A DNA stretch of 64,000 bases from Arthrobacter yangruifuii (GTDB lineage: Bacteria; Actinomycetota; Actinomycetes; Actinomycetales; Micrococcaceae): positions 434,001 to 498,000 of the forward strand of contig NZ_VTFX01000001.1 in assembly GCF_009192775.1 (NCBI RefSeq), in the 5' to 3' direction. Each line of letters begins with the position of its first letter. Within the stretch, counting starts at the first letter, position 1. Under the pieces are notes generated by a model. That model had not been told where the DNA came from, searched no databases, and saw nothing but the letters and a program-made list of their open reading frames with translations. This document shows positions 1-7,901 of the stretch, piece by piece. Position numbers and translations under genes: made by a program.

Positions 1-437
1 ATGCCCACCACAAATCCCGGACCAAGCAGGAAGGTCCAGTCATGCACCGCGACCAGTGCCTGGGCCACGCCGACGTACTGGTCCGCGCTGCCGCCGGCTT
101 CGACAGCCCGCCGCAGGGTCACGACTGTGAGCACGCTGAGAATTCCGACGGCAATCAGCGCGCACTCCATGATCCGGGCGGCCACGTACCCTATCGCGGC
201 GGTCCCGCTGTGGTGTTTCAGGACCGGATACAGCACGACGGCGGTGCCGATGTTCGCGACAATCAGCACCAGTTCACAGACCACGCCCAGCAGGGCACGG
301 GTGTCCGGGCCGGGTCCGGTGACATAGTCCGGGGCGGTCAGCAGCGGCGCGTACAGCGCAGCCCCGGCGATCGCCGAAATGAACGTGAGGAGAAAGAGGA
401 TCCCGGCGGTCCGGGCGGTCCGGTTGGAGGCTTCCAT
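1..437 (-). CDS. DUF4386 family membrane protein (C-terminus off window)
   Basis: The frame starts at ATG 437 after an AGGAG-type ribosome binding site and runs off the left window edge after about 145 residues. The translation begins MEASNRTARTAGILF and contains four hydrophobic stretches (roughly residues 10-30, 48-70, 80-105 and 130-145). The GILFLLTFISAIAG start, the early NIGTAVVLYPVL segment and the overall pattern match DUF4386 membrane proteins, whose biochemical role is unknown. It is divergent from a TetR gene, and the space between them carries two matching inverted repeats. The natural inference is that this protein is the regulator's target. Confidence 0.75.
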   Translation of the reverse strand, partial: MEASNRTARTAGILFLLTFISAIAGAALYAPLLTAPDYVTGPGPDTRALLGVVCELVLIVANIGTAVVLYPVLKHHSGTAAIGYVAARIMECALIAVGILSVLTVVTLRRAVEAGGSADQYVGVAQALVAVHDWTFLLGPGFVVG

Positions 438-459
438 GACGTGCTCCTGTTCGGCCGGA

Positions 460-509
460 GGTGTACTACGTACACCACATGCCCTGAAGCTAGGTGTATG
501 CCGTACACT
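460..509. promoter_or_regulatory. Pair of TetR-type operators in divergent promoter
   Basis: Two 17-bp inverted repeats lie between the divergent genes. At 460-476 the arms GGTGTAC and GTACACC are perfect around a 3-bp spacer. At 493-509 the arms GTGTA and TACAC match in a closely related sequence. Their centres are about 33 bp apart, close to three helical turns, as expected for cooperative binding on one DNA face. Assignment to the adjacent TetR protein is inferred from position. Confidence 0.7.
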
Positions 510-546
510 TTGTCAAGCATCGAATCCTCAGGGAGGTTGGTTCGTG

Positions 547-1245
547 ATGAAGGAACCGGTGGATCGGCAGCAGCTGCCCTCCCCACGCCGTGCCCGGCTG
601 CACCGGGAAGCCGTACTCCGCGCCGGCGTCGGGCTGGCCGACCGGCTTGGCCTGGACGGTTTGACCATGCGTGTCCTTTCCCAGGATCTGGGCGTGGTCC
701 CCATGGCGCTGTATAAGCATGTGGCCAACAAGCAGGAACTGCTCGAGGGCATGGTGGACCTCGTCTGGAGCGAGGTCACGGAGCCGGACGCCGAACACGG
801 CTGGAAGCAGGCGCTGCGGAACCGTTCCGTCTCCCTGCGGGACGCGCTCACCCGGCACCGGTGGGCCGTGGGGCGGATGGAGGCATCCGGCCGTCCGGGG
901 CCGGAGAACCTGCGCCAGCACAACGCGATGATGGGCTGCCTGCGGGAGAGCGGCTTCTCGTTCCGCGCCACCGTGCACGTGACGAGTCTGCTGGACGCCT
1001 ATGTGTACGGCTTCGTCCTGCAGCAGAAGACGCTCTCCTTCGAGACGCCGGAGGAATCGGCCGCGGCAGCTGCCGCTACCCGGAACGCGGAACCGGAGGA
1101 AACCGCGGCCCGGTATCCGTACCTGCTTGAAGTGGTGGGCGAGCTGGCGAAGGAAGGCTACGACTACGACGCCGAGTTCGCCGTCGGGCTGGATGTCCTG
1201 CTGGACGGCGTGGAGCTTCTGCGCGGCACCTGGCGCGAGGGTTAA
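547..1245 (+). CDS. TetR/AcrR family transcriptional regulator
   Basis: This encodes 232 residues from ATG 547, after GGGAGG at 531-536; GTG 544 is an equally placed alternative. An N-terminal helix-turn-helix is visible at about residues 25-65, with LTMRVLSQDLGVVPMALYKH followed by VANKQELLEGMVD. The C-terminal part is helical and resembles the TetR_C_33-like ligand domain. A basic N-terminal tail (SPRRARLHREAV) precedes the DNA-binding domain. The gene is divergent from the DUF4386 gene and probably represses it and itself through the paired repeats at 460-509. The ligand is unknown. Confidence 0.88.
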   Translation: MKEPVDRQQLPSPRRARLHREAVLRAGVGLADRLGLDGLTMRVLSQDLGVVPMALYKHVANKQELLEGMVDLVWSEVTEPDAEHGWKQALRNRSVSLRDALTRHRWAVGRMEASGRPGPENLRQHNAMMGCLRESGFSFRATVHVTSLLDAYVYGFVLQQKTLSFETPEESAAAAAATRNAEPEETAARYPYLLEVVGELAKEGYDYDAEFAVGLDVLLDGVELLRGTWREG

Positions 1246-1318
1246 CCGCTGCGCGCAGCCCGACCCGGATCCCTGCCAGGCTCCACAACCGGCGGCGGCA
1301 CGCCTCCGTTCCCGCCGG

Positions 1319-2737
1319 TCAGCGGATGCTCTCGTACGCCTCAAGCGCGTGCCGGCGGGACTCCTTCAAATCCACGAGCGGCTCGGGATAGCCGGGAGTC
1401 AGTGCGTCCGGCACCCAGCGGGAGACATACTCACCGTCAGGATCAAAGCGCTTGGCCTGTGTCTCTGGATTGAAGATCCGGAAAAACGGTGCTGCGTCCG
1501 CGCCGGAGCCGGCAACCCACTGCCAGTTGGCGGGATTGCTCGCGGGATCTGCGTCCACCAGGGTCTCCCAGAACCATTCCTCACCCACCCGCCAGTGGAT
1601 GCCCAGGTTCTTGATCAGGAAGCTTGCGGCGACCATCCGTACCCGGTTGTGCATCCAGCCAATGCTCCAGAGCTGCCGCTGGCCGGCGTCGACCAGTGGG
1701 ATCCCTGTCAGTCCGGCCTTCCACGCATCGAGGGCGCGGAGGTCATCCGGCCGGGATTCCGACGGTGCCCGCGCATCCTTCCTGCGCAGGATCGCCGGGG
1801 TCTGCGGCCCGGAGCCCGCCGGATGTTCCCAGGGGAACGCGTCGAAGGCAGGCCGCAGGTTCCTGGTGGCCAGATCCGGGTTGTGAAAGAGCTGGTGCCA
1901 GCAGAACTCACGCCAGCCGATTTCGGCGCCGAAAACGTCCGGACCCGGCCCGTTTCCGCGGACGCGGGACAATGCGTGCCAGACCTGGAACGGACTCACA
2001 TGCCCCCATCGCAGGTAGGGGGAGAGCTGGCTGGTGCCGGGCTTCGCCGGGCGGTCGCGACCATCGTCGTAATGCTGCACCGGGCCGGCCAGGAAGCTGC
2101 GAAGGGTGGACAGGCCGGCTTCCTCGCCCGGGGTCCAGGTCCGCGCCAACCCTGCGGACCAGTCCGGATGCAGCGGCAGCAGGTTCCAGTCCTCCAGGTC
2201 CTCCCCGGCGGGGATGCCGTCCGGCGGTGCGGCGGCCTTGTCCGGTGCCGCAAGGGGCGCCCGGAAATCCATGGCGGAGACTGTGCGCCAGAAGGGAGTG
2301 AAGACCCGGTACGGTCCGCCGCCGCCCGTACGTACAGCCCAGGGTTCGTGCAGCAGCGACGCCTGGAAGCTCTCTGCCTGCACCTCCGCGCCCGCCGCCC
2401 ACTCCTTGACCGCGGTGTCCACGTTCCGCTCCGGTCCGCCGTAGCGCCGGTTCCAGAAGATCCGCTCCGCGCCCGTTTCCTGCGCGAACGCAGGAACGAC
2501 GTCGCCCGCCCGCCCCCGCAGCAGCACCAGTGGAATACCCAGGGCCTCAAGGTCTTCCCGCAGGGTCTTCAATGCGTGGTGCAGCCACCACTTCGCGGCG
2601 GCACCCAGCGCTCGGATACCCGGTGATTCCTCATCCAGAACATACAGGGCTGCCGCGTTGCCCTCGGAGGCTGCGGCCAGGAGGGCAGGATTGTCCGCTG
2701 TGCGCAGATCGTCGCGGAGCCAGGCGATGGAGACCAC
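1319..2737 (-). CDS. phrB: Deoxyribodipyrimidine photolyase / cryptochrome family
   Basis: This 472-residue protein starts at GTG 2737 after an AAGGAAAGGA ribosome binding site. The N-terminal alpha/beta photolyase domain begins VSIAWLRDDLRTADNPALL. The C-terminal FAD-binding domain has IGWREFCWHQLFH, the TGIPLVDAGQRQLWSIGWMH core, NRVRMVAASFLIK, ANWQWVAGSGADAAPFFRIF and NPETQAKRFDPDGEYV. This is the class I CPD photolyase pattern, so light-driven repair of pyrimidine dimers is likely. A basic loop (RRKDARAPSESR) lies just before the core motif, and Gln replaces the usual Met in DAGMRQLW. It stands alone, and a cryptochrome-like role cannot be excluded from sequence. Confidence 0.93.
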   Translation of the reverse strand: MVSIAWLRDDLRTADNPALLAAASEGNAAALYVLDEESPGIRALGAAAKWWLHHALKTLREDLEALGIPLVLLRGRAGDVVPAFAQETGAERIFWNRRYGGPERNVDTAVKEWAAGAEVQAESFQASLLHEPWAVRTGGGGPYRVFTPFWRTVSAMDFRAPLAAPDKAAAPPDGIPAGEDLEDWNLLPLHPDWSAGLARTWTPGEEAGLSTLRSFLAGPVQHYDDGRDRPAKPGTSQLSPYLRWGHVSPFQVWHALSRVRGNGPGPDVFGAEIGWREFCWHQLFHNPDLATRNLRPAFDAFPWEHPAGSGPQTPAILRRKDARAPSESRPDDLRALDAWKAGLTGIPLVDAGQRQLWSIGWMHNRVRMVAASFLIKNLGIHWRVGEEWFWETLVDADPASNPANWQWVAGSGADAAPFFRIFNPETQAKRFDPDGEYVSRWVPDALTPGYPEPLVDLKESRRHALEAYESIR

Positions 2738-3034
2738 GGACAGGTCCTTTCCTTGGGTAACCCGACCCTACCCGTGGCCCGGGGCGGACGGCTCCTTCCG
2801 CACGGAATTGTGGTTGCGGCCGCGGTGGAAGCTGCACCCGCCGTGACCGTCAGGTTGTCCGCTTCTTCACTGCCGTCCGCTCGTCCCGGCGGCCCGAATG
2901 ACAGACGGCGAGCGGGGTTAGGCCGCCGGAGGCGCTCAACTCCGGCAGCCCTTTAACTACCGGCGGAACCGGTGTTAGCTGGAGGAACGAATGGAAACGA
3001 TGTGCGGCCGCCCCTGTGCGGGAAGGAGATCGTC

Positions 3035-4174
3035 ATGACGGAGAAGCTCCACAAATTCGCGGACCTCTATCGGGGACAGGGGCCTTGGTGTGCCGCCTAT
3101 GTTGATGCCGCCGCGGGCGTGGAAGGCGTGGCCGAAGTCCGCGCCGCCGATGTCCGGGCGGCGCTGGCGGAGCAGGGAGCCCCGGCGCAGGACCAACAGG
3201 CCATGGAGACTGCGGTGGATCCTGCCTACGGTCTGCCCGCCCCGATCTCACGCTTTGTCCTGGTCCGGCAGGGGGAGGTGGAGCTGAACGAACTGCTGCC
3301 CGGCCCGCTGGTGGCCCCGAAGAACATTTCCGTTGACGTGGTTCCGGATCTGCTGCCGCTGCTCAAGCACCGCCCCGAGGAGTTCCCGTACATCGTTGTG
3401 GAAGCTACGAGGGAGGACGCCGAGATCCGGCTGAGATATGTCGGCCGCCCCGGCTTAGCCGCGGAGGCGGACCTTGCGGGATCCAGTGAAGACATCAGCA
3501 AGCTCCCGGGCGGTGAGGGCTGGGCGCAGGATAAGCAACAGCGCAGGACCGAGGACACCTGGCGCCGCAACGCCGACGACGTGGCCCAACAGATTGACCG
3601 GATTGCGGCCAGCAGCGGTGCCCGGCTGATTGTGCTGGCCGGCGATGTCCGCGCCCGCGGGCTGGTGCTGGAGCAGCTGGCCGAGGCCCACAAGCCGCTG
3701 GTCAGCATGCTTGATGCCGAGTTCCGCCCCGAAGACTCCCATCAGCAGATTTTCGAGGACCAGGTGCAGGAACGCGTTGCCCTGCAGTGGGCAGCCGAAC
3801 AGGACCAGATCATGGACCGTCTTGCCCTGCAGGAAGGCCAGGCCAATCCCGAATCGGTGACCGGTGTGGGCGCTGTGGTCAACGCGCTGCAACAGGCGCA
3901 GGTGGAGGTGCTGATCCTCAATGATTCGGCGCTCGCGGACCGGCAGCTGCTGGCGCTGGGCGCCGAGCCGTGGCTTGCCACCGCGGAGGAACAGGCTCTC
4001 GGTGCGGAAGTGCTGGGACATGTTTCCGTCCCGTCGGCGATGCTGCGCGCGGCGTCATTGACGGACGCCAGCCTGCTTCTGGTGCCCGACGGCGTCCTGC
4101 CCGACGGCGTCGACGTCGCTGCCCTGCTCCGCTGGCCTGTTGGCCCCGAAGCTCCCGGGGCCAACGCGACCTAG
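3035..4174 (+). CDS. baeRF2-type (Rv2629-like) release factor homologue
   Basis: This encodes 379 residues from ATG 3035, chosen because GGAAGGAG at 3021-3028 precedes it; the frame is open further upstream without a better site. The sequence follows the actinobacterial Rv2629/baeRF2 family, related to archaeo-eukaryotic release factor 1 and Vms1/ANKZF1 peptidyl-tRNA hydrolases: an N-terminal domain with FVLVRQGEVELNELLPGP, a central domain with EDTWRRNADDVAQQIDRIA and LIVLAGDVRARGLVLEQL, and a C-terminal domain with ALQQAQVEVLILNDSAL. A role in ribosome rescue or hibernation is a family-level inference. It is monocistronic and divergent from the photolyase gene across a roughly 300-bp gap in which no further gene is visible. 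Confidence 0.82.
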   Translation: MTEKLHKFADLYRGQGPWCAAYVDAAAGVEGVAEVRAADVRAALAEQGAPAQDQQAMETAVDPAYGLPAPISRFVLVRQGEVELNELLPGPLVAPKNISVDVVPDLLPLLKHRPEEFPYIVVEATREDAEIRLRYVGRPGLAAEADLAGSSEDISKLPGGEGWAQDKQQRRTEDTWRRNADDVAQQIDRIAASSGARLIVLAGDVRARGLVLEQLAEAHKPLVSMLDAEFRPEDSHQQIFEDQVQERVALQWAAEQDQIMDRLALQEGQANPESVTGVGAVVNALQQAQVEVLILNDSALADRQLLALGAEPWLATAEEQALGAEVLGHVSVPSAMLRAASLTDASLLLVPDGVLPDGVDVAALLRWPVGPEAPGANAT

Positions 4175-4193
4175 AGCCGACGCGACCTAGAGC
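4164..4193. repeat. 14-bp direct repeat duplicating the stop region
   Basis: ACGCGACCTAGAGC occurs at 4164-4177 and again at 4180-4193, so the TAG stop codon of the preceding gene is present twice. This looks like a small slippage duplication at the 3' end of the baeRF2 gene, with no effect on the protein. Confidence 0.85.
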
Positions 4194-4200
4194 AACGGCG

Positions 4201-5055
4201 TCACTTCCCGCTGAACACCGGAAACGAGCCGTACCTCCCGTAGTCGCTCACCGTGAGCCGGCGCAGCGCCTCCATATCGGCGTCGGAAATGACGAAGTCG
4301 ACCTGCGCATTACTGCGCATATGCTCCGGATTCGCGGTCTTCGGCAGCGGCACCGTGCCCAGCTGCAGGGCATAGCGGATGCACAGCTGCGGAACGGTGA
4401 CGCCGTAGCGCTCCGCCATTGCGGTCACGTCCGGGTTCTTCAGCATTACCCCGTGGGCGATGGGGGAGTACGCCTCGATGAGGATGCCCTGCCCGGCGCA
4501 GTACGCGAGGAGGTCGCCGGGGGTATTGCCGACGTGCAGCAGGACCTGGTTGACCTGGGGTGCCACGGTGCAGACCGCGAGGATGTTCTCCAGATCCGGC
4601 TGTTGGAAGTTGGAGACACCGATGGAACGCAGTTTGCCCGCCGTCTGCGCCTCCTCGAGGGCGCGCCAGGCTTCCCGGTTTCCCTCCGCGTAGGTGCCGC
4701 CGCGCCAGTCATTCCACGGCTGGGGACTGTGGATCAGCATCAGATCCAGATAATCCAGTCCCGTCGCGGTCAGCGAGCCGTCGATCGCTGTCACCGCAGT
4801 GGAATAGTCCTTGATCTCGGCGGCGAGCTTGCTGGACACATACAACTCTCCGCGGGGGACGCCGCTGCTCCGCACCCCTTCGCCGACGCCGCGCTCGTTG
4901 CCGTAGGCCTGCGCGGTGTCGATGTTGCGGTAGCCCAACGCAATGGCGTCCCGGACCGTCTGGGCCGCGGCGCCGTCGTCGATAAACCACGTACCCAGGC
5001 CAAGCTTCGGAATCGGCTGCCCGTTGGCCAGCGGATAGGTTTCATTCAGGATCAT
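4201..5055 (-). CDS. Aldo/keto reductase
   Basis: This is a 284-residue NADPH-dependent oxidoreductase of the AKR5 type (2,5-diketo-D-gluconate reductase-like). The TIM-barrel signatures are intact: GYRNIDTAQAYGNERGVGEG, SSKL, LIHSPQPW, IGVSNF and the late LPKTANPEHMRSN nucleotide-binding stretch. The catalytic tetrad reads Asp46, Tyr51, Lys76 and His109, within one residue of the family positions. Full length is normal for the family. It is on the same strand as the MBL-fold gene 75 bp upstream, and the two may be cotranscribed. The physiological substrate is unknown. Confidence 0.92.
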   Translation of the reverse strand: MILNETYPLANGQPIPKLGLGTWFIDDGAAAQTVRDAIALGYRNIDTAQAYGNERGVGEGVRSSGVPRGELYVSSKLAAEIKDYSTAVTAIDGSLTATGLDYLDLMLIHSPQPWNDWRGGTYAEGNREAWRALEEAQTAGKLRSIGVSNFQQPDLENILAVCTVAPQVNQVLLHVGNTPGDLLAYCAGQGILIEAYSPIAHGVMLKNPDVTAMAERYGVTVPQLCIRYALQLGTVPLPKTANPEHMRSNAQVDFVISDADMEALRRLTVSDYGRYGSFPVFSGK

Positions 5056-5130
5056 CGGTCCTGCTCCTTACGGATTGGCGAGCTTTTTAACGATGCATGA
5101 CCCGCGCCGAACCTGTAACCGCCGCAGCCG

Positions 5131-5802
5131 TTACGACGACGGGTGGGAACCGCCCAGCAGGCGGTCAAAGGCCTGAGCCGGAGAAGCCAGCTCGGCTCCG
5201 TGCGCAAACAGGATGCGTGCGGCGCCGAGGGCGGCAATACGTTCCAGGGATTCCTCGGCGCGGGCGGCATCTGCGGTGAACATTTCGGGTGGACGGCACA
5301 CCTCGCCGTGGTCCGAAGACGCGGTGTCCCCAAGGAACAGGGTCCCCGTCGGCTCGTGGAACAGGCATACGTGGCCCGCGGTGTGGCCGGGGGTGGAGAG
5401 GATCCCGAGGTCCTGGATGAAAGTTCCTTCTCCGATCGGGGTGATCCGGCGGGGCGCCTGAATGTCGGGCACATCGGGGCCGCCCGCATAGATTGCCGCC
5501 AGCGGAGCCCGCTCGGCGACGGCGAACAGGGATCCGACGTGGTCCTGATGCAGGTGGGTCAGGATAATATCCCGGACGTCGTCGAAGGTTCCCCCGAGCG
5601 CCTGGACCGCGGCGGCAATGCCCGCCTCGGCGTCGGGCATTCCCGTGTCAATGATGACAATGCCGGCGGGCTGGGCCACGGCGAAGCAGCGGACGTCCAG
5701 TGCCAGCGGTTCCGGACCCGCTACGCCGGCCGGAATCACCACTTCCTGGACCGCTTCTTCGACTCCGAGGGGCGCCTCTGCGCTGCCGGCTGATTCACTC
5801 AT
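5131..5802 (-). CDS. MBL-fold metallo-hydrolase
   Basis: This encodes 223 residues from ATG 5802. The AAGGAGG box has 6-nt spacing to this ATG, whereas the ATG at 5808 abuts the box and is unlikely to be used. The metal-binding motif HLHQDH sits at residues 83-88. The downstream ligand motifs GHTAGHVCLF and FLGDTASSD are also present, as is IIDTGMPD near residue 51. The arrangement matches glyoxalase II/lactonase-like hydrolases with two zinc ions. There is no signal peptide, so it is cytosolic. The substrate is not inferable. The gene ends 75 bp before the aldo/keto reductase gene. Confidence 0.9.
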   Translation of the reverse strand: MSESAGSAEAPLGVEEAVQEVVIPAGVAGPEPLALDVRCFAVAQPAGIVIIDTGMPDAEAGIAAAVQALGGTFDDVRDIILTHLHQDHVGSLFAVAERAPLAAIYAGGPDVPDIQAPRRITPIGEGTFIQDLGILSTPGHTAGHVCLFHEPTGTLFLGDTASSDHGEVCRPPEMFTADAARAEESLERIAALGAARILFAHGAELASPAQAFDRLLGGSHPSS

Positions 5803-6148
5803 GGCCATCCTCCTTGTGCCGGGACGCGGCCCTTCCAGGGTATTCCGGCAGCACGGGCTTCGACCCCGCCGAACGCAAAGTCTCCCCCGTCACTGACAGA
5901 TTTTCAGCGACACGGTGGATCCGGGCTTCCCTGCACGGTCCACGGCCGGGGACCCGCTGCCAGGGGCCGTTGCCCCTTGGCACGCCGTCAGAAACGGTAC
6001 TCGATATGCGGACGCGGGCAACGGGTACCTACCCGAATCCAGTTTCATTCTTTCGCGGAGGCGACAAAAATTTCGGTTTTGTTGCCACCCTATGGGGACC
6101 GGTAAACGCAGACATGCTCACGACAATCATTTTTTGGGGATGATTCAC
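5803..6148. promoter_or_regulatory. Leader of paralogue A with possible small ORF
   Basis: This is the divergent intergenic space between the MBL gene and paralogue A. A 45-codon open frame, ATG 6006 to TGA 6143, ends inside the GGGGATGA box that serves paralogue A. It would encode a peptide ending NADMLTTIIFWG and has no convincing ribosome binding site. The stretch 6005-6075 resembles DNA at the same place upstream of paralogue B (a shared CGCG ... GACAAA-ATT core). The coding frames do not stay aligned, so a duplicated regulatory region is more likely than a conserved peptide. Confidence 0.4.
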
Positions 6149-7138
6149 ATGACTCAGGTGCAGACCGTCCACGGAGGACCAACCGGCCGACCAAGCCAAC
6201 AACCCGGCGAGACCATGCTGTGGTCCATGCTGACCATCGCCGCTGATCAGGAGTCCATGCGACAGGACGTCGGAGACAGCATAGTCCGCCATATTGTTGT
6301 CCCGTTGAGCGCGCAGGCGCGGACCTGGGGAGGGTACAGGTTCGGCTTTTCACGGAATCCGGAAGCTGACCAACCTGCCGTGCATCTGCACCTGCGTGCC
6401 ACTAACCACGTCGTCGAACGCGTATGGAGGTTTGCACGCGAGCTGGCCGAGGAGAGCGCTGCCCAGCTCGGGACGCTGCAGTTCTCGGGGTCGACGGACA
6501 TCGTCTATCCATCCCGGCAGGGCGATCCCGTGCCGCAGCTCATGGAAGTGACTCTCGCTCGGTTCGGCGGACCGGAAGGCCTGAAACTCGCGGCTGACAT
6601 TGCCGAGTTGTCCGCGGATCTGTCCATGTGGGCGGTTAACCGCTTTCCCCGCCTCAATACGCGCTCAACTCTGGCTGCACTGCTTCTCTTCGATACTGGC
6701 CATGCGATGATGCGGGGCCCCCGGTCCGCCGGCTGGCCTGACCGCCGGGCCACCAGCTGGGATTATTACTGGAACGCCCACCTGCAGGCCTGCACAAATT
6801 CGGTCAGCCCGCGAGCGGAGCATGCCCGCAGGGCGATGATGGCGCAGATGGCGCCCCGGATTATGCCTGCACACCGGGTCATGGCCGCCCTGGCCTCCGA
6901 GCCTTCGGTGGCTCTCTGGCGCAAGCGCTGGTCACAGGCCGTGGATTTGTATCTGTACCGGGCCTACAAACAACGCGTGAGCCGCCCTGCGCAGCAACTG
7001 ACTATGGCGTCCAGCGGGCTATTGATGAACCGTCTGGGCATCACACCCCGCGAGGAGGCAGCCCTGGGCTTCTTCGCACGCGCCTGGAGCAGGGATTTGG
7101 AAGCGCAGTACACCGGGGAATCGTCGCGGCCGGCATAG
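6149..7138 (+). CDS. Paralogue A: lanthipeptide dehydratase C-terminal-like protein
   Basis: This encodes 329 residues from ATG 6149, 8 nt after GGGGA; an in-frame ATG at 6140 overlaps that box. It is one of four paralogues here. Shared features, in order, are LWSMLTIA, VRHIV.PLS, YRFGFSR, HLHLRAT, YPSRQGDPVPQLME, then RFGGPEGLKLA near residue 140, LLLFDTGHAMMRGPRS, SWDYYWNAHL and a late NRLGITPREEAALG. The RFGG-plus-helix segment and the NRLG...EE tail resemble PF14028 (SpaB_C), the elimination domain of LanB dehydratases and its stand-alone thiopeptide cyclase relatives. No LanB glutamylation domain is nearby. The domain call comes from motifs alone and could be wrong; the gene itself is certain. 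Confidence 0.6.
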   Translation: MTQVQTVHGGPTGRPSQQPGETMLWSMLTIAADQESMRQDVGDSIVRHIVVPLSAQARTWGGYRFGFSRNPEADQPAVHLHLRATNHVVERVWRFARELAEESAAQLGTLQFSGSTDIVYPSRQGDPVPQLMEVTLARFGGPEGLKLAADIAELSADLSMWAVNRFPRLNTRSTLAALLLFDTGHAMMRGPRSAGWPDRRATSWDYYWNAHLQACTNSVSPRAEHARRAMMAQMAPRIMPAHRVMAALASEPSVALWRKRWSQAVDLYLYRAYKQRVSRPAQQLTMASSGLLMNRLGITPREEAALGFFARAWSRDLEAQYTGESSRPA

Positions 7139-7176
7139 ATGAGAGAGTTCCGCCGGTCATGGTGCTCGAGGTGATG

Positions 7177-7629
7177 CTAACCGGTGAAATCCCCGGCCAG
7201 ATGCCGGTTCCGCGTCTCGATCAACCTTTGGAGATAGCGCGCCAACACCAGGTTTTCGACCAGCCGCCCGAGCATCCCGAACGGCGCGTCGAACTCGATC
7301 CGGTCAACCATCGTGGTGCCCTCCGCACCCCCGCTGAACTCATGAATGTGCCGGAACCGCCGGAAGGGTCCAGCGACCTGCTCGTCGACGAAATAGGACG
7401 GTGCAACCATCTCGGTGATCCGGCTCGTCATCCGCAGCGGAACGCCGAAGTGCCAGGCCCGCCAGGTGACTTCCTCTCCCAGGGTAAGAAGACCTGACGT
7501 CACTTCGCCTACCGCCTCTTCACGGGACCGGGCCATCGAGTCCTTGTGGGTATCAACGCTTCGGGCACGGTCAAACAGCTCCTGCGGGGACAGGGCCGTC
7601 CGCGTGGTGCACTCGAAGTAAACGGTCAT
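7177..7629 (-). CDS. SRPBCC family (START-like) protein
   Basis: This 150-residue protein begins MTVYFECTTRTALSPQELFD, typical of polyketide cyclase/dehydrase-like SRPBCC proteins that form a hydrophobic ligand pocket. Other fold features are GEEVTWRAWHFGVPLRMTSR, the PFRRFRHIHEF strand pair, GTTMVDRIEFDAPFG and a C-terminal helix LVLARYLQRLIETRNRHL. Cell-permeability and cyclase roles are both known in the family, and none can be chosen here. It lies tail-to-tail with paralogue A and head-to-head with paralogue B. A decayed copy of the same gene sits upstream of paralogue C, so the SRPBCC gene and the paralogue appear to have been duplicated together. Confidence 0.85.
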   Translation of the reverse strand: MTVYFECTTRTALSPQELFDRARSVDTHKDSMARSREEAVGEVTSGLLTLGEEVTWRAWHFGVPLRMTSRITEMVAPSYFVDEQVAGPFRRFRHIHEFSGGAEGTTMVDRIEFDAPFGMLGRLVENLVLARYLQRLIETRNRHLAGDFTG

Positions 7630-7901
7630 GGACCGAGTATGGCAGTGCCTCCCTGCCCTGCCGGTGCGCTCAGGGAACGCGGCGCCTGGGCAATTTCCGG
7701 ATACGCGTGCATATGGTCCACGTTTCCCACATCGCGACCGCTGATTACTCCACCCATACTTGCTATTCGAACGCCGGAAACACGTACTTGCACCAAAACG
7801 GCCGATTTCCCGCGAACAGGGGGGACAAACATTGCCGTTCCGAGGACACTCGGTTGTCAGCAGTAAAAGTACTTACGGCCGGTACACACCTTGGGGATGA
7901 A
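7630..7901. promoter_or_regulatory. Divergent promoter/leader of SRPBCC gene and paralogue B
   Basis: This 270-bp space resembles the leader of paralogue A around 7765-7840 and ends in the TTGGGGATGA box common to all four paralogues. A CCGGTA element at 7879 recurs in the other leaders at 6099, 13237 and 17030. The gene frame is open back to 7707, but its extra residues do not resemble the other copies. I therefore read it as untranslated. Confidence 0.4.

Noticed and set aside
6006-6143. A RiPP precursor peptide upstream of paralogue A
   Set aside because: The 45-residue frame has no ribosome binding site, and equivalent frames are not conserved upstream of the other paralogues. Kept only as part of the leader observation.
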